In this document: positions 27,001 to 34,041 of the stretch, piece by piece
How positions within the stretch are numbered: position 1 is the first letter of the stretch
How the letters are laid out: every line of letters begins with the position of its first letter
Virus record (IMG/VR): IMGVR_UViG_3300027833_000060
Location: 1-57,614 of that record
Direction: 5' to 3' (one strand)
DNA: 57,614 bases
From: a virus
The notes under the pieces: model-generated
Database searches by the model: none
Seen by the model: only the letters and a program-made list of their open reading frames with translations
What the model was told of the DNA's origin: nothing
Position numbers and translations under genes: made by a program

Positions 27001-27992
27001 ACTTCTCACGTATGGATGCCCCACTGTTGATTAAGGCACTCCCTAAACTGACAACTCAGTACCGCAAGTATCAGCTAATGATGGCGTGGGCTTACTCGAA
27101 TGCAATTAAGCAGACGTTTAAAGGTGAGAGTCCTGAGATTAAAGCGATGGGCCGCCGTACGTTAGGGTACATGACCGCGCACGCAGCTGTATTTGCAGGC
27201 GCTACTGGTGTCCCACTGGTGTCGACTATCGCACCATACATTATCGCCGGTATAAGTGGAGAGGACGAGCCGCAAGACCTAGATCGCTGGATAATGACTA
27301 ATGTTCCGGGCAAAGCTGGCGAGGTTCTAGCCAAAGGTGCGTTCAACTTCATTGGCCTAGATATGTCTACCAAGTTGAGCCAAGGAAAAATATTCCACCC
27401 GTTCCCGTACCTAGACTATGATGTGTCTGAAGACGGCGTAAAAGACCTAGTGTTTAACCTTGCCGCTGGCCCCTCTGGTACGACGATGATTAACTTCACG
27501 CGTTCCGCCGAGTACTTTGGGCAGGGCGACACCCTCAAAGGCATCGAGTATATGGTGCCAAAAGGTATACGTTCCGCTGTGGAATCATATAGAATAGCCA
27601 CAGAAGGTGTTTCGTTTAAGAACGGCGATGTGGTTGTAGACCCTCGAGACGTAGACGTGCCGAGTTTGATGCTAAACGCCCTTGGACTTCCTTCCAGTGC
27701 CATCAATAAGATCAAGTGGACAAGAAGTCAGCAGTACGAGCTTGAGCAGTACTTCAGTGAAGAGACGAGCCGTATACGGCGTGAGTACATAGACGCCAAG
27801 AACGCCAGAGATCGCGATCTTACTAGAGAGCTTCGCGAAGAGTTCAAAGACTTACAGAAACAAAAGAAACGTGTTCGCCCGTTCTTTGGCAGCGACAGAA
27901 AGACGTTACGCCGTCAGCCGGTATCGTCACTAATGAAAGCGCCTTACCAACAAAGTGCAAGGGAGAAGAGAGCGCAGAAAAGATTTGAATAG
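21024..27992 (+). CDS. Giant internal virion protein with zinc-metallopeptidase signature (2322 aa)
   Basis: The largest gene of the window. The N-terminal 330 residues include Gly/Ala-rich amphipathic helices (LAALGSGGVGAAIAKKAI, VVGGLAAGAVETVADVATL). Residues about 360-750 are charged and Pro/Thr/Glu-rich and contain two copies of a 50-residue unit (ATEQLGETWEQDNPEL and ATEKLGPNWRTEQPQL). A zinc site follows: HEMGH at residues 1259-1263 and NEWYADQ with E1333, the HExxH plus ExxAD arrangement of gluzincin peptidases. The C-terminal 1000 residues are helical and resemble conserved virion proteins with large internal domains. It probably enters the host with the DNA; the peptidase could act on envelope proteins or in maturation. 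The start is one base after the preceding stop. Confidence 0.7.
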   Translation: MANAAQQAILDRARNRLDGRQDEEEEKQGRATQRQQELLATAQARLGDKYQRKADKDDGSDFVAGVSGGVDSFQGTLYGLAGLAGDASERYLGVGEGLRDWGFKGYQDNMAEVDDEFRDAYTWDGATSSVSNFVDAGQYYVGRVIPDALAALGSGGVGAAIAKKAISETAEAGIKNKTKDLLGDRIGDKVTKEGIGSVAGVATQSVLQSTGGIYGQAGEKAIAEGGTLEDVNLGKVVVGGLAAGAVETVADVATLGLAGFGAGRNLMDLANKGGKTRRVLTKGAIGSGVEAVTEGIQTGIEDLGAGESLADAKFMDPTSMMAGAFGGGAISGAGGLRKPSNQGTTFAAEEAVQQAEDEVALQQQEAQEAEAAGLQAQQEKAEQSRSRREAAASFTARSEFVKARQTEINAQQEQELLDPNTELGQAFEEHLNEQAIYDEADIKKSAKAFLKSYQKENDSTEQVNQEYVAALDTHVGKVAQAKEFIAQNPDVMDADEATFAAAAQQNPEVFGVINTMRTAAARAAAATATDTTTAEADVAPTQEATVEPTKTPTKRERLSQMATEQLGETWEQDNPELSQLFSDGKGIYSRGKGKKSRFETMVDKIVAEKAAQQAPVDAEATPDAIPTIETPTVETVADADAETIPVQAEETVETPSVLEGMDARAVSYATEKLGPNWRTEQPQLVPVLEDKKYAGFNANVDRLAAEQPAPTQTAVVEPEQAPTENTPEAIPEVLEGELTPNASTEVAPTGNPFELAMPEQVKLSPNQKKVYEVLNNAFANDEQDEVIQANGSLNPTRIAEMAGINSKQAVQSALVQIRAKIAKQYKVDQSEIKKRLAETRVQRTEEFDVNANDSVFDNADLGVGSGTLASANQGARDGMAPEDAAYLDAMEETPNQQQTPEQLSEIRAIHDREMQADSGYKQAVRGWAKLESQQKDGSVTFEDMESQYRFEWFGSFTEFQRGDFDEDGLAFYFDRLRNEHINKDKTNDQASIEAANQGGQDQSRTDGATLDQDGGEVQQTRAEPEGAEPEAQQLSAAEQTARAAKVPVVTKKKRRVVKPPKNPEEAPEAKRQGKDSELNAVDAVAEKLGGEVVYQKGDVALVRGYSAQSGAPVYAAAKGSMFTKVDVDSYTGTEFTPEQIADLVEAKKAAEAEAQKVHTETPFVTFSNGLAFSESMTPEMQGVVREWQNLLGLDTDVYVTTLADAKANKLNFTGPQRAVGSGTLDSNERGSTRKLSDGSHYIIYDDQASKVGTLETIAHEMGHVHQKVVFDQASPEMQQDLRAEHRKWLESQKGSTAEDLVKSLRARQTGKTTDVPVDLPAEKVSAYWKSFNEWYADQTSRWATTQTAPLTAVEKFFSRLGKSMKSFYDKLANKQYLPSDAFVEYLDKVKNANLRDPINDNPEFQSDGMAGSMKPTTEAQEKNSKFGEWVRENFGGTGKQFVDDVSEVGKQGVASLKFLHQYVRDVKGRMPAAGTMYQAIKEADKTRQDIRRQVEAIAVRARELKPERLTVVNDFLSKSTFYQKWGYDPQFTDADGNKRVIKEDPVMAAAYKRLSPVEQGLVREIFQHGENMRLRKQEVAKLLGVDKSFFSAAALEGPYAPLKRFGDYAGVLKSQTLIDAEAELADTPTPALRKKVDELKSQQQHYVVSFFDTMGSAKKFTDENRGDYATAVPSQRTDDLMSDRVTNEEAFQTILGSLKAADSNLIDPQSKKAFADMVRDMYFDSMDERDARMSGAKRKNRAGYEKNMVRSFLSHARAEAGMISTMEHGADINLALAEAMKQSDQDPEALKPVYNMLVAHYKDTLTYQDTAFQRVSDRVAALNSVYMLTSSVGYHVTNATQPAMVTVPRLAGDFGDYSGAWSKLTRGYKVAVGSARMTKKFETEIDLEKAPPQYRALLQELQLRNLLDVGMEEDLSSFDRFNTGYEALNVASDKLGMVTHKLYQAARLVEAHNRISSAVAAFDMASANPQVAKRQGMTPTEYAISVVEDTQGNFSRMDAPLLIKALPKLTTQYRKYQLMMAWAYSNAIKQTFKGESPEIKAMGRRTLGYMTAHAAVFAGATGVPLVSTIAPYIIAGISGEDEPQDLDRWIMTNVPGKAGEVLAKGAFNFIGLDMSTKLSQGKIFHPFPYLDYDVSEDGVKDLVFNLAAGPSGTTMINFTRSAEYFGQGDTLKGIEYMVPKGIRSAVESYRIATEGVSFKNGDVVVDPRDVDVPSLMLNALGLPSSAINKIKWTRSQQYELEQYFSEETSRIRREYIDAKNARDRDLTRELREEFKDLQKQKKRVRPFFGSDRKTLRRQPVSSLMKAPYQQSAREKRAQKRFE

Positions 27993-28033
27993 TTTCCCCC
28001 TCGTATCACTTGTTCTCCCGCAGGTGGTCCACT

Positions 28034-28071
28034 GACCCGGCCTATTACTCCTTTTAGGTCGGGTCTTTTTT
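28034..28071 (+). terminator. Rho-independent terminator of the late operon
   Basis: The arms gacccggcct (28034-28043) and aggtcgggtc (28056-28065) pair over ten positions with one G-U, close a 12-base loop, and are followed by six T residues (28066-28071). It lies 42 bases after the stop of the 2322-residue virion protein and separates the late transcript from the integrase. Confidence 0.8.
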
Positions 28072-28103
28072 AGGTAACAATCTAGGTAACACTCTAGGTA
28101 ACA
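28070..28103 (+). repeat. Three direct repeats of ctaggtaaca, 12-bp period (left group)
   Basis: Units at 28070-28079 (first base T), 28082-28091 and 28094-28103. The 12-bp spacing puts each unit a little over one helical turn apart. The same unit recurs three times at 28267-28300. Candidate integrase arm-type sites or operator sites for a DNA-binding protein. Confidence 0.75.
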
Positions 28104-28266
28104 CTTTCTTAAACGTACCTTGTAAGTCATTGATAACACACTCGTAAACAGATAAGCCGAATGCCTGTCTGTCCGCCAAGAATCCCTGTCGATCCGCCAC
28201 CTCTAACCTTACTAATATAGTTAAAACAATAGCTTAGCAAACGGCTACCTACTGAGGTGTCTATTT

Positions 28267-28300
28267 CTAGGTAACAACCTAGGTAACAATCTAGGTAACA
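28267..28300 (+). repeat. Three direct repeats of ctaggtaaca, 12-bp period (right group)
   Basis: Perfect units at 28267-28276, 28279-28288 and 28291-28300 in the same orientation as the left group, 44 bases before the integrase start. The position fits binding by the integrase, an excisionase, or a regulator of integrase transcription. Confidence 0.8.
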
Positions 28301-28343
28301 GTTTCCTCTTGCACTGTGGCGGACAAATGTCTATTTACGACGG

Positions 28344-29603
28344 ATGGCGTTAGTACAACAGGGAACAATTTATTACTTTGTGAAGCGAGTTCCTCGACGG
28401 TTCGCGGCTTACGACGTACGCAAGTTTGTTAAAGTTTGTTTGAAAACTGACAGTGAAAGCGAAGCGTTGCGCAAGGTGGCTGAGGTGGAGGACAACCTTG
28501 AACAGTACTGGGTAGCCCTGTCTGATGGGTCTGGTGATGAAGCCAAGTACGACGCTATGGTTAAGTTAGCCGCTGCCCGTGGCGTACGATATAGGCCAGA
28601 GAAGGAACTGATGAGTCGTGGGCTTGATGAAGTCCTGCGCCGTATCGAAGCCCTAGAACCTAACGAGGCCAAAGACCCAGTCATTAGTGGTGCTGTACTG
28701 GGAGTGGCCAAGCGACCGACGATAAAGCTGTCTGAGATAAATGAAATGGTCTTTGAGTTGGAGAAGACTAAACTGGTAGGGAAGTCAGCGGATCAGGTTC
28801 GCCGATACAAGAACCCAAAGCTAAAAGCCTTTAAGAACTTAGTTGGCATTTTGGGGGACGTGGATATTGCGAGTATCGAACGCGACGACGCGCTTGAGTT
28901 TAGAGACTGGTGGCAAGACAAGATTGTAGAGGAAGACCTTACTGCTAACTCTGCCAACAAAGATATAACGAATGTCTCGGCGGCGCTCCAGATGGTCATA
29001 GACCGTAAGCGGCTACCGATGGAAAACCCGTTTAAGGGACTGCGCTTTGAGCAGGGGAAAACTAAAGCTAGGCCGCCGTTCTCTGTCTCGTGGATCACAG
29101 AGATGTTTACTGAAGCCCGTGTGGCAGGTCCAGACGCTGAGGCTAGAGACATATTCTTAACTCTGGTTAACACAGGTTGTCGTCCCGCCGAAGTGGCAGG
29201 GTTACTACCAGAGGACATAATACTGGCAGACAATATACCCCACATTAAAATACGGGCTAACGCCAATAGACAGATAAAGAACAGCGCCTCTGAGCGTGAC
29301 TTACCACTTGTAGGCATATCACTAACTGCCATGCGAAGACACCCAGATGGGTTTCCACGGTACGCAGGGAAAGATAAATTTTCAGGAGTTATGAATAGGT
29401 ACTTGAGGGGGAATGGTCTTATGGAGACACAGGATCATACTATCTACGGGTTACGACATAGTTTTGAGGATCGACTGCTAAAGCTCAAAGAACCTGACAG
29501 GCTCTGTGCTGATCTCATGGGACACGCTACAGCGCGTGAGCGATACGGGTTAGGGGCGACTCTGGATCACAAACTTGAGGTACTGATCCGCCTCGCGCTT
29601 TGA
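28344..29603 (+). CDS. int: Tyrosine recombinase / phage integrase (419 aa)
   Basis: The N-terminus (ALVQQGTIYYFVKRVPRRFA) is the DUF6538-type arm-binding segment of proteobacterial integrases, which fixes the start despite no clear ribosome site. The core-binding domain covers about residues 120-230. The catalytic domain shows R280 in NTGCRPAEVAGL, R371 in YGLRHSF, H394 in MGHATARERYG and the nucleophile Y401. The usual first His of the HxLR box is Tyr (Y368), a change seen in some members, with H372 after the Arg. It should integrate the phage at a host attachment site and shows that the phage is or was temperate. It is the only plus-strand gene between the terminator and the early block, and its 3' end overlaps the opposing gene at 29527. 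Confidence 0.93.
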   Translation: MALVQQGTIYYFVKRVPRRFAAYDVRKFVKVCLKTDSESEALRKVAEVEDNLEQYWVALSDGSGDEAKYDAMVKLAAARGVRYRPEKELMSRGLDEVLRRIEALEPNEAKDPVISGAVLGVAKRPTIKLSEINEMVFELEKTKLVGKSADQVRRYKNPKLKAFKNLVGILGDVDIASIERDDALEFRDWWQDKIVEEDLTANSANKDITNVSAALQMVIDRKRLPMENPFKGLRFEQGKTKARPPFSVSWITEMFTEARVAGPDAEARDIFLTLVNTGCRPAEVAGLLPEDIILADNIPHIKIRANANRQIKNSASERDLPLVGISLTAMRRHPDGFPRYAGKDKFSGVMNRYLRGNGLMETQDHTIYGLRHSFEDRLLKLKEPDRLCADLMGHATARERYGLGATLDHKLEVLIRLAL

Positions 29604-29712
29604 TGTGGTAGATGAGGAACGCTTTCATCGCAGGCGTCGCCGTGCACTGGATTTTCTCCAATGCAGCGACGATACGCTCCGGCGATATTGAAAGGTCGAT
29701 GTCGTTATTCAT
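29527..29712 (-). CDS. Small hypothetical protein at the end of the early operon (61 aa)
   Basis: ATG at 29712 overlaps the stop of the upstream gene by eight bases, and a GAGGA lies 12 bases before it. The product (MNNDIDLSISPERIVAALEKI, then CTATPAMKAFLIYHIKARGG) looks like a real soluble helical protein. Its last 77 bases are antisense to the 3' end of the integrase gene, so early transcription may run against integrase mRNA. Function unknown. Confidence 0.5.
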   Translation of the reverse strand: MNNDIDLSISPERIVAALEKIQCTATPAMKAFLIYHIKARGGSVPQVCDPESPLTRIAHAL

Positions 29713-29893
29713 TTAGTTCTTTCATCCTCTTGTGCATCAGTTCCCTAATCTCATCTCGAGTTAGGTGGGGGTATTTCTGTCTTAACTCCTTACGGAGTCG
29801 GTGCCTTAACTCGGAGTCTTGCAACATTAGCCAAGCTCCACGTGCCAGTGGCCATAGGGCCACGCAAAACAAACCTGCAAGTAAGTATTCCAT
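29705..29893 (-). CDS. Small membrane protein (62 aa)
   Basis: Preceded by GAGGTGA at good spacing. One N-terminal hydrophobic helix (EYLLAGLFCVALWPLARGAW) is followed by a charged helical tail (LRHRLRKELRQKYPHLTRDEIRELM), so it is probably anchored in the inner membrane with a cytoplasmic tail. It is translationally coupled to the gene downstream. Phage early operons often end in such small membrane proteins; no function can be assigned. Confidence 0.55.
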   Translation of the reverse strand: MEYLLAGLFCVALWPLARGAWLMLQDSELRHRLRKELRQKYPHLTRDEIRELMHKRMKELNE

Positions 29894-29904
29894 AACGGTT
29901 CACC

Positions 29905-30057
29905 TCAGCTTTCAATTTTGTTCTCCAGCATTTCCAGAAGGTATCCTATCTCTTCTGACTGTTGTTTCAGGCTGTGCTCACCGCGTTGCTCAGCGTTCTT
30001 GGTCATGCCGTCGACACGGTGCTTCAGCGTTTTTACTATTTGTTCTACTTCTGTCAT
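29905..30057 (-). CDS. Small coiled-coil protein (50 aa)
   Basis: ATG at 30057 lies four bases after the stop of the primase gene. The sequence (MTEVEQIVKTLKHRVDGMTK ... EEIGYLLEMLENKIES) is one long amphipathic helix and should form a coiled coil. It fits the gap between primase and the next gene with no other frame open. Function unknown. Confidence 0.5.
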   Translation of the reverse strand: MTEVEQIVKTLKHRVDGMTKNAEQRGEHSLKQQSEEIGYLLEMLENKIES

Positions 30058-30061
30058 GCTC

Positions 30062-33007
30062 TCACCCATCTAGTTGAGTTTCCGTAATTACCCCGTCCTC
30101 CGTCTTGACGATTGACAGCGCCTTGCCGTCGAAGAACTTGAGATACTTGAGTTCGTAGCAACGTGACTGACCACTTGGCACAGTTGTTCCAGACCCCAGA
30201 GTGATCCGTGGGTTGAACGTTCCGTCCGCTTGGTGGACTAAGTAACCTGACCGATCCAACTCTTCACGGATCGCTGCCGGTGCTACACCATGCTCTTTAC
30301 ACCAGTCGGAGATTGCTTTGACTGTAACGTAGACCTTCTTGTCCTCCGTACACACACGGCCCACAGCGGGAGCACGCATCATCTCCATAGGATGTTCTTT
30401 AACCTTGGCTCTGCTATCCCCGAAGTGCTTGGTGATAATCAGACGTCCGGGCAACGTGGCGATGAATGCTGCTAGTTGCTCGCTGATGTCGAGGTTAGTT
30501 TCCTTACGGTTCTCACGCATCTTGAGCACTTGTTGCAACGCCCACTGCTTCATTGTCTGCATGTCGAACGAAACCAGTCCTAGCTTCTCAGCGATCTTAC
30601 CTGCCACTAGAGCGGTAACGATAGTATCTCTGTAGAAACGTTCCTTGTTGTCGTCTTCTGACTTAGGGTTAAACTTGCTACGAGCCGCCGCTATCTGCCG
30701 CCTTACCCAGTCGTTGTTCTTGATGATGAACCGGAGGAACGGACGACAAGCCTCACCGTACACGTGGTCCATGTGGTTCTCGATGAACTCCTGCGTGATG
30801 TCAGGGAACACTTTGCTCCTGTAGTCGGCAGGTAGAGACACCTCAAAGAAACGTAGCTGTGTGGCTTCAACTCTATAACCAGCTGGTAGTTTGCTGATGC
30901 TTTCCATGATCGAGTCATTGGATGTGATAAAGCTGTTCTTAAACCACTGGCCGCCGACGGTACTGAATTTACCATTGGTGCCTAATCGTTCCTTGTCTCT
31001 GCCGTTGGCCAGTGCATAACCAGTACGCGTAAGCTCGTCAGGACTTCTTCCTGAAAACTCATCAAGCAGCATTGGTATAGACCCCATTATGGCGATCCGC
31101 TTTATGGCCGCGTTTAGCGTAGAACCCTGCTCGCCTGTCTGCCGCTCCATGAACTCTGGATTACCGTAGAACCCACAAGCTATCTTAGCGGCTGTAGATT
31201 TACCTGTGCCGCCGTGTCCTGTGAACGCTAGTGGTAGGCCGTGCCAGTTAGATGAACCCATTAACTCAACAAGGGCTGACCCCATTGAGTGGCACAATGC
31301 GAACTGGAATGGTTCTGCGCCGGGGCGGTTGTACAATTTGTCTATGTTAGAAACCCACTCGTCGAGTGTACCGCTACGACCGAAGTCTACTGCCACGTCA
31401 CGAGGTATGGTTGGATCACATAGAACCTCATGCTCGTCGTCGAGGGTAAGCAGCTTCGTACCTATCACAAAGCCCGTACGGTCCTTGATCCACCCGAACT
31501 GGGTAAACGTCTTAGTCTCGATACGCCAAGCCTGTAGCGTCTCAATCAAGCCTTCTGCAAATTCTGCCATGTGATTCCTCGCGTTTTTAGAGCGCGTGAG
31601 AAACACCTCGTACGATGCTAAGGTCTTCGCCATCATATCTGTGGATGCTAACTCGGACATCGGCATGAAGAATTCACGCCACTTCCCGTTCTTCTCAAGT
31701 GCTCGCCAGTGGATTAGCCAAGTCCCCTCAGAGTCTTGGATGCGGTTGATTGGGTATATGAATGAGCGGCAGAAAGGCGTCCAGTGGACCACACCGTCTT
31801 CATCAATGTACGAACGTGACAACGCAGAACCGTTCCAACGGTAGCCAGTCTGGGGCCAGTACGGGATCGTCTGTCCCTCAATAACTGAACCGGTCGTCGT
31901 CGTACTCTTGTCGGCTTCGTCGTCGGCGTCTACGCTAGGCTCAGCGACGGACTCCGCTACTTCAGTGAACCCCAGTTGTATAGGGAACTTGCACTTATCA
32001 GCGAACGGACAGTCGGCCATACAACCGACGTGACGGTCCATTTCAACGCATGACGTCGGACCAACAACCCACTCGTCAATCTTATCTTGGGTCTCTATCG
32101 GTGAGTAGCCTTCGTAGCCCTTACTCCACTCGTGGATTTTAGCTTCGCCATCTGTACAGAACTTGATTACGCCGATAGCGCGGTGCCAATGTGGCTCGGG
32201 TATGTTACCCCCAGTCTCTTTAAACTGACGCACAGCGGCACAGTTACGTGCTACTGCCTCGGCGTCGCTTTCAGGATGGTCACCTAACGCGGCGGCGAAT
32301 GGGTTTACACCTGCTGATTTCTTATTTGTTGGTGCAGGCTGTACGTTGTTATCTTTTATGAAGTTGACCAGTACCGAACGTACCTTATCAACTGAGTAAA
32401 CCTTTCCCTCTTTAACTAATTCTACAGGGCGCGGTGGATCATACTTCCTGTTATGTACGCCAATGGGGCGCAGGATGCGTGACGTGTCGCTGTCTACTGC
32501 GCGGTCTGCTTTAATCTGTAGGTGCATGGTGATGTCACGCTTCATAGCGGACAGTTCTTCCCACACCTGTGTTGTTATATCTTCCTCAAGGTGGATGTAG
32601 CTGTGGTAGCCACCACCAGAGTTAACTATTGAGGGTGTTAACCGTAGTGCTTTCGCTAATTCTATGACACCTTCCAGTGCCTCCGCTTTCGTGTCGTACG
32701 CGTCTTTCTTTTCCACATCTACATCGAAGTCGTCGAAGAGTGATCTACACGCTACTACGTTCTCCTGAGTACGGATGCGCCGTTTGCCGGTCTTATCGTC
32801 TGTGTACCAATCGCCGAATGAGTTTACGCCAAAGTAAACGGTCTCTCCTCTACCATCGAAGATTAACGCTGCTCGTGCTGCCTCTTCGGCGTTGGGGTAG
32901 TTTTTCCACTTGAACCAAGAACCACCGTCGTCCTTTATTTGTACGAGACCAAGGACAGTCTGCCCTTGCGACGGTAGTACTAGCTTTAGGAACTCTAATG
33001 TACCCAT
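30062..33007 (-). CDS. Primase-helicase: archaeo-eukaryotic-type primase fused to DUF927-like helicase (981 aa)
   Basis: The N-terminal part carries archaeo-eukaryotic primase motifs: an acidic pair region FDDFDVD (residues 91-97), SGGGYHSYIHL near 130, and RILRPIGVHNRK near 178. A Cys-containing linker follows (CVEMDRHVGCMADCPFADKC, about residues 322-341), compatible with zinc binding. The C-terminal half has a DUF927-type SF3/AAA helicase: Walker A GHGGTGKS near residue 598 and Walker B-like IPMLLDEFSG near 643. It should lay primers and unwind at the fork together with the polymerase at 38900. An operator palindrome at 33022 lies just upstream of its start, after a terminator-like hairpin. 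Confidence 0.85.
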   Translation of the reverse strand: MGTLEFLKLVLPSQGQTVLGLVQIKDDGGSWFKWKNYPNAEEAARAALIFDGRGETVYFGVNSFGDWYTDDKTGKRRIRTQENVVACRSLFDDFDVDVEKKDAYDTKAEALEGVIELAKALRLTPSIVNSGGGYHSYIHLEEDITTQVWEELSAMKRDITMHLQIKADRAVDSDTSRILRPIGVHNRKYDPPRPVELVKEGKVYSVDKVRSVLVNFIKDNNVQPAPTNKKSAGVNPFAAALGDHPESDAEAVARNCAAVRQFKETGGNIPEPHWHRAIGVIKFCTDGEAKIHEWSKGYEGYSPIETQDKIDEWVVGPTSCVEMDRHVGCMADCPFADKCKFPIQLGFTEVAESVAEPSVDADDEADKSTTTTGSVIEGQTIPYWPQTGYRWNGSALSRSYIDEDGVVHWTPFCRSFIYPINRIQDSEGTWLIHWRALEKNGKWREFFMPMSELASTDMMAKTLASYEVFLTRSKNARNHMAEFAEGLIETLQAWRIETKTFTQFGWIKDRTGFVIGTKLLTLDDEHEVLCDPTIPRDVAVDFGRSGTLDEWVSNIDKLYNRPGAEPFQFALCHSMGSALVELMGSSNWHGLPLAFTGHGGTGKSTAAKIACGFYGNPEFMERQTGEQGSTLNAAIKRIAIMGSIPMLLDEFSGRSPDELTRTGYALANGRDKERLGTNGKFSTVGGQWFKNSFITSNDSIMESISKLPAGYRVEATQLRFFEVSLPADYRSKVFPDITQEFIENHMDHVYGEACRPFLRFIIKNNDWVRRQIAAARSKFNPKSEDDNKERFYRDTIVTALVAGKIAEKLGLVSFDMQTMKQWALQQVLKMRENRKETNLDISEQLAAFIATLPGRLIITKHFGDSRAKVKEHPMEMMRAPAVGRVCTEDKKVYVTVKAISDWCKEHGVAPAAIREELDRSGYLVHQADGTFNPRITLGSGTTVPSGQSRCYELKYLKFFDGKALSIVKTEDGVITETQLDG

Positions 33008-33021
33008 GCCGTTACCTATTG

Positions 33022-33037
33022 TGTTGACGGGTTAACA
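33022..33037. promoter_or_regulatory. Operator palindrome TGTTGAC-GG-GTTAACA upstream of the primase gene
   Basis: Perfect member of the dispersed 16-bp operator family. It lies between the hairpin that follows the SSB-like gene and the start of the primase-helicase gene. No convincing minus-strand promoter overlaps it, so here it could act as a roadblock to read-through rather than by blocking initiation. Confidence 0.6.
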
Positions 33038-33041
33038 GATA

Positions 33042-33067
33042 AATAACGGGAGCGAACTCCCGTTATT
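33042..33067 (-). terminator. Hairpin terminator candidate after the SSB-like gene
   Basis: On the minus strand AATAACGGGAG pairs perfectly with CTCCCGTTATT around a UUCG tetraloop, and the 3' arm runs into the T-rich TTATTTATCTG. The long perfect stem and UUCG loop favour an intrinsic terminator or attenuator between the SSB-like gene and the primase. The T-run is interrupted, so termination may be partial. Confidence 0.6.
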
Positions 33068-33084
33068 CGCGAACATCTTGCGTG

Positions 33085-34026
33085 CTAGTCGTCAAAGTCT
33101 AGGTTATCTAGCGCCTCGTCGATGCTGTCGTAGTCGTCAACTTTAGCCGCTACTTTCTTGGGCGGCACAGGTTCAGCTAATACATCATCAGCTACCGCCA
33201 CAGGTTCCGGTTCTGGGGTAGGTTCCGGAGTAGGGGCAGGCTTAGGCGCTTCGATCTTAGCGGCCTTCACAGGTGCAGGCTCAGCCGCTCTGTGTTCTAC
33301 TTCTGGTGTCACTGGGTTCGAGATACCGGTGATCTGACCAATAGTCTCTGCTTCAAGGTTGATAACTGCTTCGACCTCTGACAACTCATTGGCCTCAACA
33401 AAGCGTACAGCTTTAAACGTCAGGGAAGGGTGAGCTACGCTGTGGTCGAACCCAATCTTTGTGACCACGTGGTGCGGTTCTACGCCACGCTTGCCTAACT
33501 GCTGACCAAACTGGCCAAGAGTCTTGAGCGACGCCGCAGGTACACGAAGTAACATAGGGTCGTTCAGTTGATCTGGCGATGCAATAGCTAGACGCATGGA
33601 ATCTGAACACGCCTTACCTTTACCGCCGTTGTCAGTGATGCGAGAACCCCATTGGTTATGAGGGCAAGCCTGACACTTCTTAGCCTGAGGCTCGTCGGCG
33701 TCTCCGGCAGGAGCAATCCCGTCGTTGGAGTAGCACGTTGGCTTAGCAACGCTACCATCCTGATAACCACTGTCGTAGAAGACCTTGGATTTACTAGGGT
33801 TCACAGCCACGATGACTGTTTCTAGGAAAGACGCAGGTTCTCCGTCTTCGCCCTTAGTTACAAGGGTGCGCTCGTCACCACGTTGGATGTGGAACACTTT
33901 ACCCTTTATAGATACAACGGGGAAGCCGCCTACGGATACCGCAGCGGCGAATACGTTGTCTGTTTTTACTTTGCCCTGCAAGTGCGCAGGCAACTTTGAT
34001 GCCGTGATGGCTACCATTTCATTCAT
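33085..34026 (-). CDS. Probable single-stranded DNA-binding protein (313 aa)
   Basis: ATG 34026 is chosen since AAGGTG lies six bases upstream; a GTG three codons earlier falls within that site. The core has conserved-looking strands (VVSIKGKVFHIQRGDERTLV; ETVIVAVNP) and a Cys cluster typical of a zinc site (CYSN, CQACPHNQWGS, GKACSDSMRL; about residues 100-145). A Pro/Glu-rich linker follows, and the protein ends with the acidic tip DEALDNLDFDD, as in SSB proteins that recruit partners. It lies beside the primase and helicase genes. Comparable zinc-containing proteins occur in replication modules of podoviruses. The SSB assignment is inferred from architecture. Confidence 0.6.
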   Translation of the reverse strand: MNEMVAITASKLPAHLQGKVKTDNVFAAAVSVGGFPVVSIKGKVFHIQRGDERTLVTKGEDGEPASFLETVIVAVNPSKSKVFYDSGYQDGSVAKPTCYSNDGIAPAGDADEPQAKKCQACPHNQWGSRITDNGGKGKACSDSMRLAIASPDQLNDPMLLRVPAASLKTLGQFGQQLGKRGVEPHHVVTKIGFDHSVAHPSLTFKAVRFVEANELSEVEAVINLEAETIGQITGISNPVTPEVEHRAAEPAPVKAAKIEAPKPAPTPEPTPEPEPVAVADDVLAEPVPPKKVAAKVDDYDSIDEALDNLDFDD

Positions 34027-34041
34027 GTCTTTCACCTTATG

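Larger units (their letters stand above)
27993..28343. other. 351-bp non-coding region between the late block and the integrase, candidate attP region
   Basis: No gene is seen. From left to right it holds a terminator (28034-28071), three ctaggtaaca-type units (28070-28103), a degenerate operator half-site GTAAACA (28144-28150), two direct copies of TCCGCCA (28172-28178, 28193-28199) with an inverted partner TGGCGGA (28317-28323), and a second group of three ctaggtaaca units (28267-28300). A region directly upstream of a phage integrase and filled with spaced repeats on both sides of a repeat-free middle (about 28200-28260) is the expected architecture of attP. The core itself cannot be identified without the host sequence. 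Confidence 0.5.

Noticed and set aside
28171-28205. tRNA 3' end as attachment core (phrases GTCGATCC and CCGCCAC)
   Set aside because: The T-loop consensus is not met and no pairing acceptor arm exists; cannot be supported without the host genome.
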